Below, one piece after another: positions 38,037-47,800 of a stretch of 64,000 bases of DNA. The notes below the pieces were generated by a model, which had not been told where the DNA came from, did no database searches, and was given only the letters and a program-made list of their open reading frames with translations. The DNA comes from Lactococcus hircilactis (GTDB lineage Bacteria > Bacillota > Bacilli > Lactobacillales > Streptococcaceae), in the NCBI RefSeq assembly GCF_009601015.1, contig NZ_WITJ01000004.1, forward strand, positions 62,001 through 126,000. The letters run 5' to 3'. Each line of letters opens with the position of its first letter. Positions within the stretch are counted from its first letter, which is position 1. The position numbers were made by a program, and so were the translations under genes.

Positions 38037-38180
38037 CTATTATCTCCTCTCGTGAATTTCAAATCTGGATTTTAGTGTGATAATCCCGTTCTTTTTTTTT
38101 TAAAATTGAAGTGTTTTTGGTGTAAAATTACAGGAAGTGAGAAGTTTTCTAAGTTTTCTCATTTTTTTGATCAAAACGTC

Positions 38181-38222
38181 AAAAAAATGACTTGTCCTAA
38201 AACTGGGACAAGTCGTTTTTTT
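38181..38222 (-). terminator. Terminator of the mltG-greA operon
   Basis: GACTTGTCC/GGACAAGTC stem with T7 runs on both sides, so it can work in both directions. It lies just after the greA stop. Confidence 0.9.
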
Positions 38223-38235
38223 CAATCTTAGATTT

Positions 38236-38709
38236 TTATTGCACTGCTTTGATTGTAACTTCCATCTCACCTACTGGGAGTGGGATTTTTACTGTATCGC
38301 CGATTTTTCGACCAATCAATGCTTGTGCGATTGGAGATTCATTTGAAATTTTTCCAGAAAACGGATCTGCTTCTGCGGTTCCGACAATGGTGTATGTTTC
38401 TGGCTCTGGCTCTCCAAGTTCTTGGAAAGTGACTGTTTTTCCGAGTGAGACTTCGTCTTTTGCTACTGAGGTGCTATCGACAATTTCAGCGTAGCGAATC
38501 ATGGTTTCAACAGTTGATATGCGTCCTTCAATGAAAGCTTGCTCGTCTTTTGCTGCCTCATATTCGGAGTTTTCTGAGAGGTCTCCGTAACCCCGTGCAA
38601 CCTTTATCCGATCAATGACTTCTGGACGTTTCACTAATTTGAGATTTTCAAGTTCTTTTTCTAATTTTTCAAGACCATCTGCGGTCATTTGATATGTTTT
38701 TTCTACCAT
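38236..38709 (-). CDS. greA: Transcription elongation factor GreA
   Basis: Rescues backtracked RNA polymerase by stimulating transcript cleavage. The N-terminal coiled coil contains [26 protein letters not shown], with the acidic tip DLSENSEYE intact. The C-terminal FKBP-like domain ends [22 protein letters not shown] start at the ATG at 38709 (MVEKTYQMT), the conserved lactococcal N-terminus after AAAGGA. The longer frame adds eight unsupported residues. It follows mltG in one operon. Confidence 0.96.
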   Translation of the reverse strand: MVEKTYQMTADGLEKLEKELENLKLVKRPEVIDRIKVARGYGDLSENSEYEAAKDEQAFIEGRISTVETMIRYAEIVDSTSVAKDEVSLGKTVTFQELGEPEPETYTIVGTAEADPFSGKISNESPIAQALIGRKIGDTVKIPLPVGEMEVTIKAVQ

Positions 38710-38751
38710 TTTTTGAGTTATCCTTTTTAACATTTTGGGTGAAGTATTTTT

Positions 38752-40449
38752 TTATTTTTTAAGTTTCGCATTGACGTAGGTTTGGACATTTTCATTTTGC
38801 TCAGCAAGTGTTTTTGCAAAATATACTTTTCCAGTCGTGACGTCTGCTACAAAATAATAATATTGATTTTGTGCTGGCTTTAATACGGCAGTGATGGATG
38901 ATAAACTTGGACTATCAATTGGTCCAGGTCCAGCTCCCTTGTAAAGATAAGTGTTGTATGGGGAGTTTAGAGACGTATTAATGGTGGCATCTTGTGTGAG
39001 CGTCGTATGATCGCCCAATTTCCCTTCGGCATAGAGCACGGTTGAATTTGAATCCAGCGTCATTCCTGCTGCTTCTCGATTATTAAAGGTGCCTGCTACA
39101 TTTCTACGATCATCGTCATTGTTGGCTTCTTTTTCAACAATAGAAGCTAAGCTTAAGACTTGATTGACAGAACGTGTGCTTGATGCGATTTGTGAATAAT
39201 AAGGCGTCAATTGTGTGTTCATGGCTTCAATCATACTTGTCACCAGTGTTTCAACGGTTGATTTTTTTGTATAATCATAGGTCGCTGGGAACAAGTAGCC
39301 TTCAAGCTGATATTTTACCCCTGCACTCTTTTGAGGAAGGGACTTAAATAGATTTGGATATGCTGTCGCCATCTTTGCAATAAACGTCGGATCTTGGACG
39401 ACTTTCATGAAATCTGCTTCGCTAAATGGTGTTTTTGCATTTTTTTCGTCAGCGTTGATGGTAATGCGCTTTGCGATTTGCTCAAGCGTAAGTCCTTCTG
39501 GAATGGTCACTTTTCCAAGTGTTGGATCAACCGGTTTTTGAGTGCCTCCTTCTTGGAGGTCTTTTGCGATACTTGAGAGGGACATGCTAGGAGATAAGTT
39601 ATAATATCCTGACTTAAACCCTGTATAATTTTTAAATTTCGTGTAATACTGGAAAATTGCTCCATTTCGGATGATGCCATCTTTTTCCAAAATCGATCCA
39701 ATCTGCTTGCTGCTTGACCCTGCTGGAATGTTAATGGCTTTGATCGTGTGATCTTTAGGATTAAGCGGTAAAACACCTGATTTGACATAGCTGTAACTAT
39801 ACCATCCTGCGGCTGCGGCTGCCAAGACAAAAATTACAACAATCACTGCGATAATCCGACCTGCAGTATTTTTTGTTTTTTTCTTTTTGTTTTTTTTCTT
39901 ATTTTTGTGCTTTGGCGCTGGATGTTTTGAATTTTGACGTTTTGTTTGGGGCATTTTTTCTACTCCATCTTCACCTTGGGTGAATTCGTCTTGCGTTTGG
40001 GCACTTTTTCTTGAATAATGCGGCTGGTCGATTGGATCAAAAATAGGGCGCTCAAAAGCGAGTGGGGCTTGATATTCAACTTCTTTTTTTATGGCGTCAA
40101 AATTATTCTTATCAAAATGATAAGGTTCGCTTGAAGCTTTTAGAAAGTCCTCTTTTGTGACTTCTCCTGGTTCTTTTGGTTGATCATTTTGTTGCTTTAG
40201 TTTCTCACCAAAATCTCCTTTGTTAAAGGGCGTGGGGAGATCAAAATCATCCGGGATATGTGGGAGACCATTTTTACGCGTAAAAGCAGGTTCTTTTTCT
40301 TGCAAAAACTGAGGGAGCGTTGGTTCTTCTTGCGATCTTTTTTCAAAGTCTTGCTTTACCATTCTTCCTTCATTGCCTTCTTCAAGTTGGCGTAAAATTT
40401 TTTCCTTGAAACTTTCTCTTGAAAATTCAGTAGTATCTTTTTCGACCAA
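38752..40449 (-). CDS. mltG: Endolytic transglycosylase MltG (YceG)
   Basis: Cleaves nascent peptidoglycan strands at the membrane and sets their length. A long charged cytosolic N-terminus (about 190 residues, with a KKNKKKKTKN stretch) precedes one membrane span (IIAVIVVIFVLAAAAAGWY). A LysM-like lobe and the YceG catalytic domain follow. The catalytic Glu lies in ASIVEKEANNDDDRRNVAGTFNNR, and the GAGPGPIDSPSLSSI and YYYFVADVTTGKVYFAKTLAEQ blocks complete the family. The extended N-terminus is typical of streptococci and lactococci. Confidence 0.94.
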   Translation of the reverse strand: MVEKDTTEFSRESFKEKILRQLEEGNEGRMVKQDFEKRSQEEPTLPQFLQEKEPAFTRKNGLPHIPDDFDLPTPFNKGDFGEKLKQQNDQPKEPGEVTKEDFLKASSEPYHFDKNNFDAIKKEVEYQAPLAFERPIFDPIDQPHYSRKSAQTQDEFTQGEDGVEKMPQTKRQNSKHPAPKHKNKKKNKKKKTKNTAGRIIAVIVVIFVLAAAAAGWYSYSYVKSGVLPLNPKDHTIKAINIPAGSSSKQIGSILEKDGIIRNGAIFQYYTKFKNYTGFKSGYYNLSPSMSLSSIAKDLQEGGTQKPVDPTLGKVTIPEGLTLEQIAKRITINADEKNAKTPFSEADFMKVVQDPTFIAKMATAYPNLFKSLPQKSAGVKYQLEGYLFPATYDYTKKSTVETLVTSMIEAMNTQLTPYYSQIASSTRSVNQVLSLASIVEKEANNDDDRRNVAGTFNNREAAGMTLDSNSTVLYAEGKLGDHTTLTQDATINTSLNSPYNTYLYKGAGPGPIDSPSLSSITAVLKPAQNQYYYFVADVTTGKVYFAKTLAEQNENVQTYVNAKLKK

Positions 40450-40575
40450 TTTTTTTCTCCTTGAAAGTTGAAAATTTGGATAGATGTCGTTTTTTACTCA
40501 TTTGAGCTTTAAAACGGCGCTTAGTTCTATTTTAGACTATCGCCCTATTTTATTCAATTAGAACGAAATATTCAT

Positions 40576-40601
40576 AAAAGTGAGGATGCGCCCTCACTTT
40601 T
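40576..40601 (-). terminator. Terminator of rpoE
   Basis: AAAAGTGAGG/CCTCACTTTT stem just after the rpoE stop. The T tract is short, so some read-through into mltG is possible. Confidence 0.65.
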
Positions 40602-40608
40602 ATTCCTC

Positions 40609-41166
40609 TTAATCTTCGTCGTCTTCCCTGTCGTCATCATCGTCGTCGTCATCTACATCGATGTCCACGTCGTCTTCGACATTATCCAACTCGACTTCTT
40701 TGAGTTCTGCATCATACGCTTCAACTTCGTCTTTTTCATCATCTGGATTTTCATCGTCATAAATGACTTCATCTTCTGGGGTTGGCGTTGCTTCGTCTTC
40801 TGGATCAATTTCATCTTCGATGCCAAAGGCATTGACTTTGCTGCGTTTTTTGATGGGTGCTTCGTCTTCATCATCCAGCTCATCAAGCGCAATCACTTCT
40901 TCGTCAATTTCATCAATTGCATACCATGAACGCAAAGCCCATACGTTATTTCCAAGTGGAATGAAGCTTCCGTCTGTATTCATTTCAGTGTAGAAGCGAC
41001 CGATGGTGGCTTTGATTTCGTCATCTGATTTTTGTAAGTAATCTTGAACAGCATTCAAAATTTCAGCAAAAGTTAATTCTTTCCCATTTTGCTCTAAAAT
41101 AGCATGGGCGACTTCAATCATTGAAAGTTCTTCGATTTTTTGTCCTTCTAAGGCTGTAATTTTCAA
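40609..41166 (-). CDS. rpoE: RNA polymerase delta subunit
   Basis: A Gram-positive RNA polymerase subunit that raises promoter selectivity and recycling. The N-terminal HARE-HTH fold is [29 protein letters not shown] to [15 protein letters not shown]. The C-terminal half is almost entirely acidic ([22 protein letters not shown]) and unstructured. Length 185 fits lactococcal delta. A near-consensus promoter lies upstream. Confidence 0.95.
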   Translation of the reverse strand: MKITALEGQKIEELSMIEVAHAILEQNGKELTFAEILNAVQDYLQKSDDEIKATIGRFYTEMNTDGSFIPLGNNVWALRSWYAIDEIDEEVIALDELDDEDEAPIKKRSKVNAFGIEDEIDPEDEATPTPEDEVIYDDENPDDEKDEVEAYDAELKEVELDNVEDDVDIDVDDDDDDDDREDDED

Positions 41167-41203
41167 CTTTTAGCTCTCTTTTCTGATTTTTCTTTATTGT
41201 GAT

Positions 41204-41232
41204 ATTTTATATCAATTTTCGCGCGCTGTCAA
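41204..41232 (-). promoter_or_regulatory. rpoE promoter
   Basis: The minus strand has TTGACA, 17 bases, then TAAAAT, about 38 bases before the ATG. It has the best -35 hexamer in the window. Confidence 0.87.
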
Positions 41233-41279
41233 TATGTAACTGCTTGCTTATGCGCTTTTTATGTTGTTTTTTATTGATT

Positions 41280-41792
41280 TTAGTAGTGCATCAACACTTT
41301 ATAGTCGTAATTTCCGATTTTGTCGCGTCCGTGGAGTGCGTCAAGTTCGATAAGAAATGCTGCACCAACAACGATGCCTCCTAATTTTTCAACGAGCTCA
41401 ATTGTGGCTTTAATGGTTCCACCTGTGGCCAGTAAATCATCCACAATGAGGACGCGTTGCCCTTTTTTGATGCTGTCAGCGTGCATGGTCAATGTATCTG
41501 TCCCATATTCTTTTTCGTAAGTCGCTTCGATCACTTCACGGGGTAATTTTCCTGGCTTACGAACGGGTGCAAATCCAACGCCAAGTGCAAAAGCAACAGG
41601 ACATCCAATGATAAAGCCACGTGCTTCAGGACCTACAACCATATCAATTTGTTTATCGCGTGCATATTGAACAATTTCAGTCGCCGCGTAATTATACGCA
41701 TTTCCGTCTGCCATCAAAGGGCTAATGTCCCGAAAAACAATGCCTTTTTTAGGATAATCGTTGATGGTTGCAATATAATCTTTAAGTTCCAT
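41280..41792 (-). CDS. apt: Adenine phosphoribosyltransferase
   Basis: Salvages adenine with PRPP to AMP. The 170-residue protein has the PRPP site [26 protein letters not shown], the [31 protein letters not shown] block and [14 protein letters not shown] at the N-terminus, all diagnostic. It follows recJ, with two TGTCAGTRCTGACA palindromes in the 72-base gap, so it may be expressed partly by read-through. No strong ribosome site is visible (AAAGAAC). Confidence 0.95.
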   Translation of the reverse strand: MELKDYIATINDYPKKGIVFRDISPLMADGNAYNYAATEIVQYARDKQIDMVVGPEARGFIIGCPVAFALGVGFAPVRKPGKLPREVIEATYEKEYGTDTLTMHADSIKKGQRVLIVDDLLATGGTIKATIELVEKLGGIVVGAAFLIELDALHGRDKIGNYDYKVLMHY

Positions 41793-41816
41793 GTTCTTTG
41801 TGTCAAATCTTCTTTT

Positions 41817-41860
41817 TGTCAGTGCTGACAGCGCTTTTTGAGCTTTTGTCAGTACTGACA
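41817..41860. repeat. Two copies of the TGTCAGTRCTGACA palindrome
   Basis: Two dyads (41817-41830, central TGC; 41847-41860, central TAC) lie in the recJ-apt gap 16 bases apart. Each arm can pair with itself or with the other copy, giving alternative hairpins. Confidence 0.9.
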
Positions 41861-41864
41861 GGAT

Positions 41865-44096
41865 TTAAATTTTGACTTCTCCTTTTTTTAAAGTGTGATA
41901 AATTTCTTTTACTGGTGCGAGGGCAAACAATTCTTGCAAACGGACAAGTTTTTTTAAATTTTGATAGATGTTACTTTCAGAAATTTCTCGTCTTGCGGCA
42001 TCTTTATTGACTTTCATGAGTCCATCAGTGATGCTCACAAAATCAAGTTCTTGAAAAACTTGAATCATCTTAATCAGCAACAGTTCTGGAATTTTGAGAT
42101 AGTCTGCTAAACTTTTGAGCTTATATCGGACGTCAAATTCTGGGAATTTCTTAATTGCTTGATATAATTTTGCATACTGCTCGCGTGTCCCAAAACCGGT
42201 CAGATAATACGCTTTTGCGATTTCATTTTTAAAGTAAATCAACTTGAGCTCTGGCATGTCAATCGCTTTTGTCAGCACTGACAGCCCGTCAGAAGTTGTT
42301 GGTGCATCAGCTAAAATAAGCACTTCTTTCATTATATCATTTTTTAGTGTATTATTTGCAAAAATAACTGTATGTTCTGGTAAATTAATTTTTTGACTAC
42401 GAATGTCAATCAACTCAATGCCACAGGCTTTTGCATCTTCGATTCTAAGTTGGAGACTGGTGTTGCCGTTCCATGTATTTGTTGCAAGGCTGACGGCGAG
42501 CTTTGTGTCGGATTGATTGAATTCTAATTGCTGAGGACCATGACCAAAGTATATGGCATCTAATGTGGTTGAATCTTGCTTGATTCTGAGTTTCAGGTGT
42601 GCATTATCTTTGCCCATGCTACGACTTTGTGTGACCTCAAAATTTTCAACCAAAAATCGAGGTTTAGGATGATCCATACCAAAAGGAGCAAGCTTTGAGA
42701 GATTCTCAATGGTTGCTAAAGACAGGTCTTTAAGCCTACTTTCTTGTTCTAATTTAAGGATTGGTTTTTTTGTCATGTCGAGTTTTTCAGTCATAATATA
42801 ATCTGACATGGCTTTTTTTATCGCAGGCACATTTTCAAGTTCAAGCGTCATTCCTGCAGCCTGTTTATGCCCACCAAATGCAATGAATAATGAGCGATGT
42901 GCATTCAACGCTTTGAAAATATCAAAATTTTCAGTCGAGCGCGCAGAGCCACGTAAAATACCATCTTCGAGTGCCAACATGATGACCGGTTTTTGAAGTT
43001 CTTCGAGTAAACGTCCAGCAACAATGCCAAGAACACCTTTGTGCCAATCTTTGTGGTAAAGCACTTGAACGGGCTCGTCTGTCACCATCGTGCGCGCTTT
43101 TTCAAAGATCTGCTCTGTGATTTGTTTTCGCGCTGTATTTTTTTCTTCGATCATTTGAGCGATGGCTGCGCCCTCATCCTCGTCCCATCCAGTCAATAAC
43201 GTCACTGCTGGATTGGGATCATCTAACCGACCGAGCGCGTTTAATCGTGGTGCAATCATGAATCCTACGGTTTCTTCGTTGATATTTTCAAAATCGCATC
43301 CTGCAAGGCGCATCAGCTCTTGCAATCCTACACGTTCTGTTTGTGCAAGAATTTTCAGTCCATAAGTCACTAAAACTCGGTTTTCATCGGTCAACGAAAC
43401 CATGTCTGCGATGGTCCCGATAGCGACTAAATCAAGCATCTCTGTCGGAATGTACTCAAGGAGTGCACAAGCCACCTTAAAAGCGACGCCAACACCCGCC
43501 AAGTATTTGAAAGGATACTCACTATCTGGATGCTCTGGATGCACGATTGCATAAGCTGGCGGAAGTTGTTCTGGCATACTGTGATGATCTGTCACTACAA
43601 CGTCAACGCCTGCGTTTTGCGCGTATTTAATCGCCTCAAATCCTGCCACACCATTGTCCACTGTAATGATCAAATCAATCTGTTCATTTTCGATAAAATA
43701 CTTGTACACTTCAAGATTTGGTCCATAGCCATCTGTAAAGCGATTGGGAAGATAAACTTGAACTTGCGCTCCAAGCTCATCGAGCGCTGATTTCATGACC
43801 GAACTTGATGTCATTCCATCGGCATCATAATCACCGTAAATAAGGATGCGCTCATTTTTTTCGATGGCTTGCAAGATTCTTGTGACTGCTTTTTTCATGT
43901 CATGCAGCAAAAAAGGATCATAGAGCTGCTCAAGCGTTGGATTTAAAAATCCTGCAAGCGCTGCTTTTGTCTGAATTCCTCTTTGCCACAAAATCTGACT
44001 TGTCAGACGATCCATGTGGTAGGGTTTTGTTAAGCTAAGGAAATCTTCTGAAACAGTGGTTTCATCCAATTCCCAATTATAATGTGAATTTATCAT
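41865..44096 (-). CDS. recJ: Single-stranded-DNA exonuclease RecJ
   Basis: A 5'-3' ssDNA exonuclease in recombination and mismatch repair. The DHH domain has ILIYGDYDADGMTSS, IITVDNGVAG and VVVTDHHSMPEQLP, and the DHHA1 domain has ALNALGRLDDPNPAV and IAFGGHKQAAGMTLE. An OB-fold region follows. The C-terminal 150 residues form the extra RecJ-C domain found in Gram-positives. A TGTCAGCACTGACA dyad at 42270 encodes LSVLT within that domain. The ribosome site is poor. Confidence 0.95.
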   Translation of the reverse strand: MINSHYNWELDETTVSEDFLSLTKPYHMDRLTSQILWQRGIQTKAALAGFLNPTLEQLYDPFLLHDMKKAVTRILQAIEKNERILIYGDYDADGMTSSSVMKSALDELGAQVQVYLPNRFTDGYGPNLEVYKYFIENEQIDLIITVDNGVAGFEAIKYAQNAGVDVVVTDHHSMPEQLPPAYAIVHPEHPDSEYPFKYLAGVGVAFKVACALLEYIPTEMLDLVAIGTIADMVSLTDENRVLVTYGLKILAQTERVGLQELMRLAGCDFENINEETVGFMIAPRLNALGRLDDPNPAVTLLTGWDEDEGAAIAQMIEEKNTARKQITEQIFEKARTMVTDEPVQVLYHKDWHKGVLGIVAGRLLEELQKPVIMLALEDGILRGSARSTENFDIFKALNAHRSLFIAFGGHKQAAGMTLELENVPAIKKAMSDYIMTEKLDMTKKPILKLEQESRLKDLSLATIENLSKLAPFGMDHPKPRFLVENFEVTQSRSMGKDNAHLKLRIKQDSTTLDAIYFGHGPQQLEFNQSDTKLAVSLATNTWNGNTSLQLRIEDAKACGIELIDIRSQKINLPEHTVIFANNTLKNDIMKEVLILADAPTTSDGLSVLTKAIDMPELKLIYFKNEIAKAYYLTGFGTREQYAKLYQAIKKFPEFDVRYKLKSLADYLKIPELLLIKMIQVFQELDFVSITDGLMKVNKDAARREISESNIYQNLKKLVRLQELFALAPVKEIYHTLKKGEVKI
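42270..42283. repeat. TGTCAGYACTGACA palindrome inside recJ
   Basis: A 14-bp dyad in coding sequence; on the gene strand it reads CTGTCAGTGCTGACA and encodes LSVLT. Confidence 0.9.
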
Positions 44097-44133
44097 TTCT
44101 TATTTTTCTCTTATTTCTTTGCATGATGCGTGA

Positions 44134-44153
44134 TAAAATCTCATGAGATTTTA
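44134..44153. repeat. 20-bp perfect palindrome between SDR gene and recJ
   Basis: TAAAATCTCA followed by its exact complement. It lies a few bases before the SDR stop region on the recJ side, without a T tract on the minus strand. It may be a weak terminator or mRNA end, and is unrelated to the TGTCAG family. Confidence 0.7.
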
Positions 44154-44158
44154 CCAAA

Positions 44159-44851
44159 TTATTTGAAATCGAAAAATTTTCTGGCCATCCGGTCTGTCAA
44201 AATTGGCGCGAGTGCTCTACATTTTGCGACCACTGCCATTTGCCAGGGCAGATTTAATTCGGGTTTGTTTTTTCCGAGGATGTGAATGATTTTTTCTGCA
44301 ACAAATGCTGCACTGACCGCATTTTTTCCTACTTTTTTCAGGTATTCTGAATGATTTTGATGGAATTTTGTCAAAACTGGTCCTGTGTTGACTGTGGTGA
44401 CCAATAGTTCTTGTCGCTCCATGCGCAAGGCATCCGAAAAGCTGATAATGGCGGCTTTGCTGGCGGCATAAATGGTTGATTTGCTACTGGGAATCTTCCC
44501 TGCAATTGAGGCAATAGTGATCAGCTGGACTTGCGGATTAAAATAGCGCACACACTGGATTGCAAAGAGCGTATTGACAGCAAATTGTTGCTTAATTTCG
44601 CTTTCTGTCAGTGCTGACAGCTTTTTGAAAACGCCAAATCCAGCATTATTGATTAAAATATCCACTTTCATCGGAGGATTTTTCTCAAGTGCTGCATTTT
44701 CCATCAGTGTGACATTTTTTAAATGCCCATATTTTTCTGTCAGTACTGACAGATTTCTTGAGAGCAAAATCAAGTGGTCATTTTGTAACCTTGTGATCAG
44801 CTCCTGCGCAATATCTCCTGTTGCTCCTGTAATTACAATCGTTCTAGTCAA
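44159..44851 (-). CDS. Short-chain dehydrogenase/reductase
   Basis: A 230-residue SDR with cofactor motif [30 protein letters not shown], catalytic Ser in [12 protein letters not shown], and [17 protein letters not shown] for Tyr/Lys. The TGATGDIA loop suggests NADP(H). The C-terminal half has [21 protein letters not shown], as in DltE/YqjQ-like SDRs of unknown substrate. It overlaps rnz by eight bases, an arrangement common in lactococci and streptococci. Two TGTCAGTRCTGACA copies lie within it. Confidence 0.88.
   Translation of the reverse strand: MTRTIVITGATGDIAQELITRLQNDHLILLSRNLSVLTEKYGHLKNVTLMENAALEKNPPMKVDILINNAGFGVFKKLSALTESEIKQQFAVNTLFAIQCVRYFNPQVQLITIASIAGKIPSSKSTIYAASKAAIISFSDALRMERQELLVTTVNTGPVLTKFHQNHSEYLKKVGKNAVSAAFVAEKIIHILGKNKPELNLPWQMAVVAKCRALAPILTDRMARKFFDFK
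44605..44620. repeat. CTGTCAGTGCTGACAG palindrome inside the SDR gene
   Basis: A 16-base dyad with one central mismatch, encoding LSALT on the gene strand. Confidence 0.9.
44737..44752. repeat. CTGTCAGTACTGACAG perfect palindrome inside the SDR gene
   Basis: A second copy in the same gene, perfect over 16 bases, encoding LSVLT in the same frame relation. Confidence 0.92.
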
Positions 44852-45767
44852 TTTTTTCCTCGTAAAAATCTTTCACAACGTATGAATTTTCATGCACTTG
44901 CTTGGCTTCATTTGACAGTAACTGCACGAGTGGGCCGACATATCGCGCACTGATGTGCGTCAACAATAAGCGCTTTACTTGTGCTTCGTGTGCAACTTGT
45001 GCCGCTTGTTTTGAGGTCGAATGCCCATGATTTTTCGCCATTTTCTCTTCTTGAGCTTCATACGTCGCCTCATGAACCAGTAAATCTGCCTGATAAGCCA
45101 GTCTTATCGCAGCGTTTGTTTTTCTCGTGTCCCCCAGAATGGTCACAATTTTACCAATTTTTTCATCCCCAATATACTGCTTTGGGTCAAAGATTTTACC
45201 ATTGTATTCCACACGCTCGCCTTTTTTCACCTTGCCAAATAATGGACCAAATGGCAATCCGTCTTGTTTCAGACGCTCTGCATCCAACTCTCCAACACGA
45301 TTTTTTTCAACGACGCGATAACCTAAGCAAAAAATCGTATGATCAAGCGCTTGAGTGTGAACCTCGAACGTATCGTCTTCAAAGACTTTTCCCTCTTTAT
45401 CCAGCTCATGAAAATGAATCCGATAAGCTAGTCTGGATCCCGAAATCCGTAAGCTTGTCAATACAAAGTTTTTTAATCCCACAGGACCATAAAGCTCAAG
45501 ATCCGTCTGCTCATCCGAAGATTGAAAACTTCGACTAGAAAGAAAACCAGGCAGACCAAAAATATGATCCCCATGCAAATGGGTAATAAAAATTTTCGTA
45601 ATTTTACGTGGTTTGATTGTGGTGTTCAAAATTTGATGTTGCGTCGCTTCGCCACAATCAAAAAGCCAAATTTCATTGCGTTCATCTAATAATTTGAGCG
45701 CAATTGCTTGTGTATTGCGACTTTTGGAAGGTTGCCCTGCCCCTGTACCTAAAAATTGGATTTCCAT
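44844..45767 (-). CDS. rnz: Ribonuclease Z
   Basis: A zinc endonuclease trimming tRNA 3' ends. The metallo-beta-lactamase core is [20 protein letters not shown]. It has [33 protein letters not shown] (exosite region), [26 protein letters not shown] and the late [26 protein letters not shown], all diagnostic. Length 307 is normal. It lies just downstream of tRNA-Arg, which has no encoded CCA and so needs this enzyme. It is translationally coupled to the SDR. Confidence 0.96.
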   Translation of the reverse strand: MEIQFLGTGAGQPSKSRNTQAIALKLLDERNEIWLFDCGEATQHQILNTTIKPRKITKIFITHLHGDHIFGLPGFLSSRSFQSSDEQTDLELYGPVGLKNFVLTSLRISGSRLAYRIHFHELDKEGKVFEDDTFEVHTQALDHTIFCLGYRVVEKNRVGELDAERLKQDGLPFGPLFGKVKKGERVEYNGKIFDPKQYIGDEKIGKIVTILGDTRKTNAAIRLAYQADLLVHEATYEAQEEKMAKNHGHSTSKQAAQVAHEAQVKRLLLTHISARYVGPLVQLLSNEAKQVHENSYVVKDFYEEKID

Positions 45768-45871
45768 GCTGACCTCATCTTTTGGATTAAAAAAATATTG
45801 CGAAAACTCACAATATCCGATTTTACAGTGTTAAACGAAAGGCGCACGCCCATAAACTGCCATGCAATCTA

Positions 45872-45943
45872 TGCGTCCGGAGGGAATCGAACCCCCATCT
45901 CAAGAACCGGAATCTTACGTGATATCCATTACACTACGGACGC
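45872..45943 (-). tRNA. tRNA-Arg (anticodon CCG)
   Basis: On the minus strand the acceptor GCGTCCG pairs with CGGACGC. The anticodon stem TAAGA/TCTTG has loop TTCCGGT, giving anticodon CCG for the arginine codon CGG. The T arm is GGGGG-TTCGATT-CCCTC with one wobble pair, and the D arm is GTG...CAC. The discriminator is A and no CCA is encoded. Confidence 0.95.
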
Positions 45944-46006
45944 TTATTCAACTTCTCTATTTTACAAGAAAAAATGGAAAATATCAAGCTTCGATTTTTA
46001 TTTCTC

Positions 46007-46036
46007 AAAAAAAAGAGAAAAGTTCTTTCTTTTCTC
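46007..46036 (-). terminator. Terminator of the SPFH gene
   Basis: GAGAAAAG/CTTTTCTC stem followed by T8 on the minus strand, about 50 bases after the stop. Confidence 0.87.
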
Positions 46037-46084
46037 CTTTAATGTCCTGCTTTTTTTATCGCATGATTTCTTTGTGACAAAAGC

Positions 46085-46990
46085 TTAGTTTTTAGCAGCT
46101 GCCAGAGCTGACAAGAGTTGCGTTCTTAATTCTTCAGCTCCTTGCGCACCACCTGGAAGGAAAATCGTTGAATTTCCATGATCTGCAAATTGATTGAGCG
46201 TATCCAGATATTGGTTGGTCAATAAGATGGACATGATTTGTTCTTCATCAAGTGCCACACCAATTTTTTTAATTTCTGTAATTTGTTCTGCAAGTCCATC
46301 CACGATGGCTTTTCTTTGTTCTGCGATTCCGACCCCATGTAGCCGATCTTTTTCTGCTTCAGCTTCTGCTGCGGTAACCACTTGGATTTTATTTGCGTTA
46401 GCGAGCATCTGCGCTGCATCTTGTTTCCGTTGAGCAGCATTGATTTCATTCATGGATTGTTTCACTTCAGCATCTGGTTCAACTTTAGTGATAAGGGTTT
46501 TCACGATGATGTAGCCATACGTTTGCATTTCTTCAGCAACCGTTTTTTGAACTTCAAGGGCGATTTCATCTTTTTTCTCAAAAACATCATCCAAAATCAA
46601 TTTTGGAACTGCTGAGCGGATTGCATCCTCAATATAAGCTTTGATTTGCTCTCCTGGATTCATCAATTTGTAATACGCGTCTTTAATGGACTGTTCATTG
46701 ACACGATATTGTGTCGCAATATTCATCGTGACAAAGACATTATCTGATGTCTTTGTCTCAACAGTCATCTCCGTTTGTAATAAACGCAATTGGATCCGTG
46801 CTGCAATCCGATCGATTCCCCACGGCAATTTCAAATGAAACCCTGGGCCTGCTGTAAATTGATATTTTCCAAAACGCTCAACAATAGCCACAGATTGTTG
46901 TTTGACAACAAAAGCCAACGTACTGAAACTTGCAATCAAGAGAATCAAAATGATGGCTAAAATAATAAGGGGGACTAAAAATACTGACAT
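46085..46990 (-). CDS. SPFH/band-7 membrane protein (stomatin-like)
   Basis: A membrane scaffold of the stomatin/HflK-C superfamily. One N-terminal hydrophobic segment (VFLVPLIILAIILILLIASF) precedes the band-7 domain: QQSVAIVERFGKY, PGFHLKLPWGIDRIAARIQLR and ETKTSDNVFVTMNIATQYRV. A long alanine/glutamate helix (ANANKIQVVTAAEAEAEKDRLHG) follows. I start at the ATG at 46990, two bases after AGGAGG; the longer frame adds 24 residues without support. No NfeD partner gene is adjacent. The role is probably membrane-domain organisation or protease control. Confidence 0.9.
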   Translation of the reverse strand: MSVFLVPLIILAIILILLIASFSTLAFVVKQQSVAIVERFGKYQFTAGPGFHLKLPWGIDRIAARIQLRLLQTEMTVETKTSDNVFVTMNIATQYRVNEQSIKDAYYKLMNPGEQIKAYIEDAIRSAVPKLILDDVFEKKDEIALEVQKTVAEEMQTYGYIIVKTLITKVEPDAEVKQSMNEINAAQRKQDAAQMLANANKIQVVTAAEAEAEKDRLHGVGIAEQRKAIVDGLAEQITEIKKIGVALDEEQIMSILLTNQYLDTLNQFADHGNSTIFLPGGAQGAEELRTQLLSALAAAKN

Positions 46991-47094
46991 AACATAACCT
47001 CCTAGCACATGTTTGATGTGCTCCTTTTCTATACCTCTTATTATATCATGGAATTGTGCCAAAATAAAAAACGTTCCAAACTTGGAACACTTTT

Positions 47095-47796
47095 TTAAAA
47101 TAATTTTTTAATATAAAGATGAAATTTCTTTTGTTCGTATTGTAAAAGAGGCGGTTCAAAATATCGGATTTTTTCTGCTTCTTCGAATAAATCGTCGATA
47201 TTGTAACCTGATAATCGCATGAATTGTTCGTTTTCAGCTAAATCTGTCAGTGCTGACAAACTCTCCATCGGCTCAAATGCTGCCTGAAACTGTGCTGGCT
47301 TCATCAAAATGCGTTCATTCTCATTTTGTAAAACATAATCTGGAAAAATTTGTGCGATTTCAAAACATAATTCCCGTGTGATTTTGATTGGAAACTCACT
47401 AAAAACAATGGCTTCTTCTTTTTCATTTTTATAACAAAAACCAAATGATTTCCCAGATAGATTTAATCGGACAAATCGAAATTGTGCTGCACCAGCTTTT
47501 CCTTCCAAATGAAAATCAGGCGTCTCTTGAAACATCTCAAGCGCTTGTGTGAGCTGGAAAAAATAGTCCGTCGCTTCTTTTGGAGACCGTTTTTGATATA
47601 GCTCTGCAAAATAAGCATTTAAAACACTCGCTGGCGGTGCGACAAGCGCTCTTTTTTCTTCATCCGTCTTCAAATTTGCCAGGCGATTTTCTAAAAAAAC
47701 ACGATCCTGATCCATAAATCCACCATATTTAATGGCCAAATCCACCCATTTTTTATTCATTTTCTCATCCATTTCTAATTTAACGTTCCTTTTCAT
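47095..47796 (-). CDS. Conserved hypothetical cytosolic protein
   Basis: A 233-residue protein without signal or membrane segments that I do not recognise. It is mixed alpha/beta in appearance, with aromatic- and charge-rich segments (ATDYFFQLTQALEMFQETPDFHLEG, FRFVRLNLSGKSFGFCYKNEKEEAIVF) and an acidic C-terminal helix region. It lies four bases after miaA and was probably cotranscribed. A start at 47760 (MNKKWVD) is as likely as the first ATG. The TGTCAG dyad at 47245 encodes LSALT. It is probably a lactococcal or streptococcal family. Confidence 0.7.
   Translation of the reverse strand: MKRNVKLEMDEKMNKKWVDLAIKYGGFMDQDRVFLENRLANLKTDEEKRALVAPPASVLNAYFAELYQKRSPKEATDYFFQLTQALEMFQETPDFHLEGKAGAAQFRFVRLNLSGKSFGFCYKNEKEEAIVFSEFPIKITRELCFEIAQIFPDYVLQNENERILMKPAQFQAAFEPMESLSALTDLAENEQFMRLSGYNIDDLFEEAEKIRYFEPPLLQYEQKKFHLYIKKLF
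47245..47258. repeat. TGTCAGTGCTGACA palindrome inside the hypothetical gene
   Basis: A 14-base dyad encoding LSALT on the gene strand. Confidence 0.9.
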
Positions 47797-47800
47797 TATA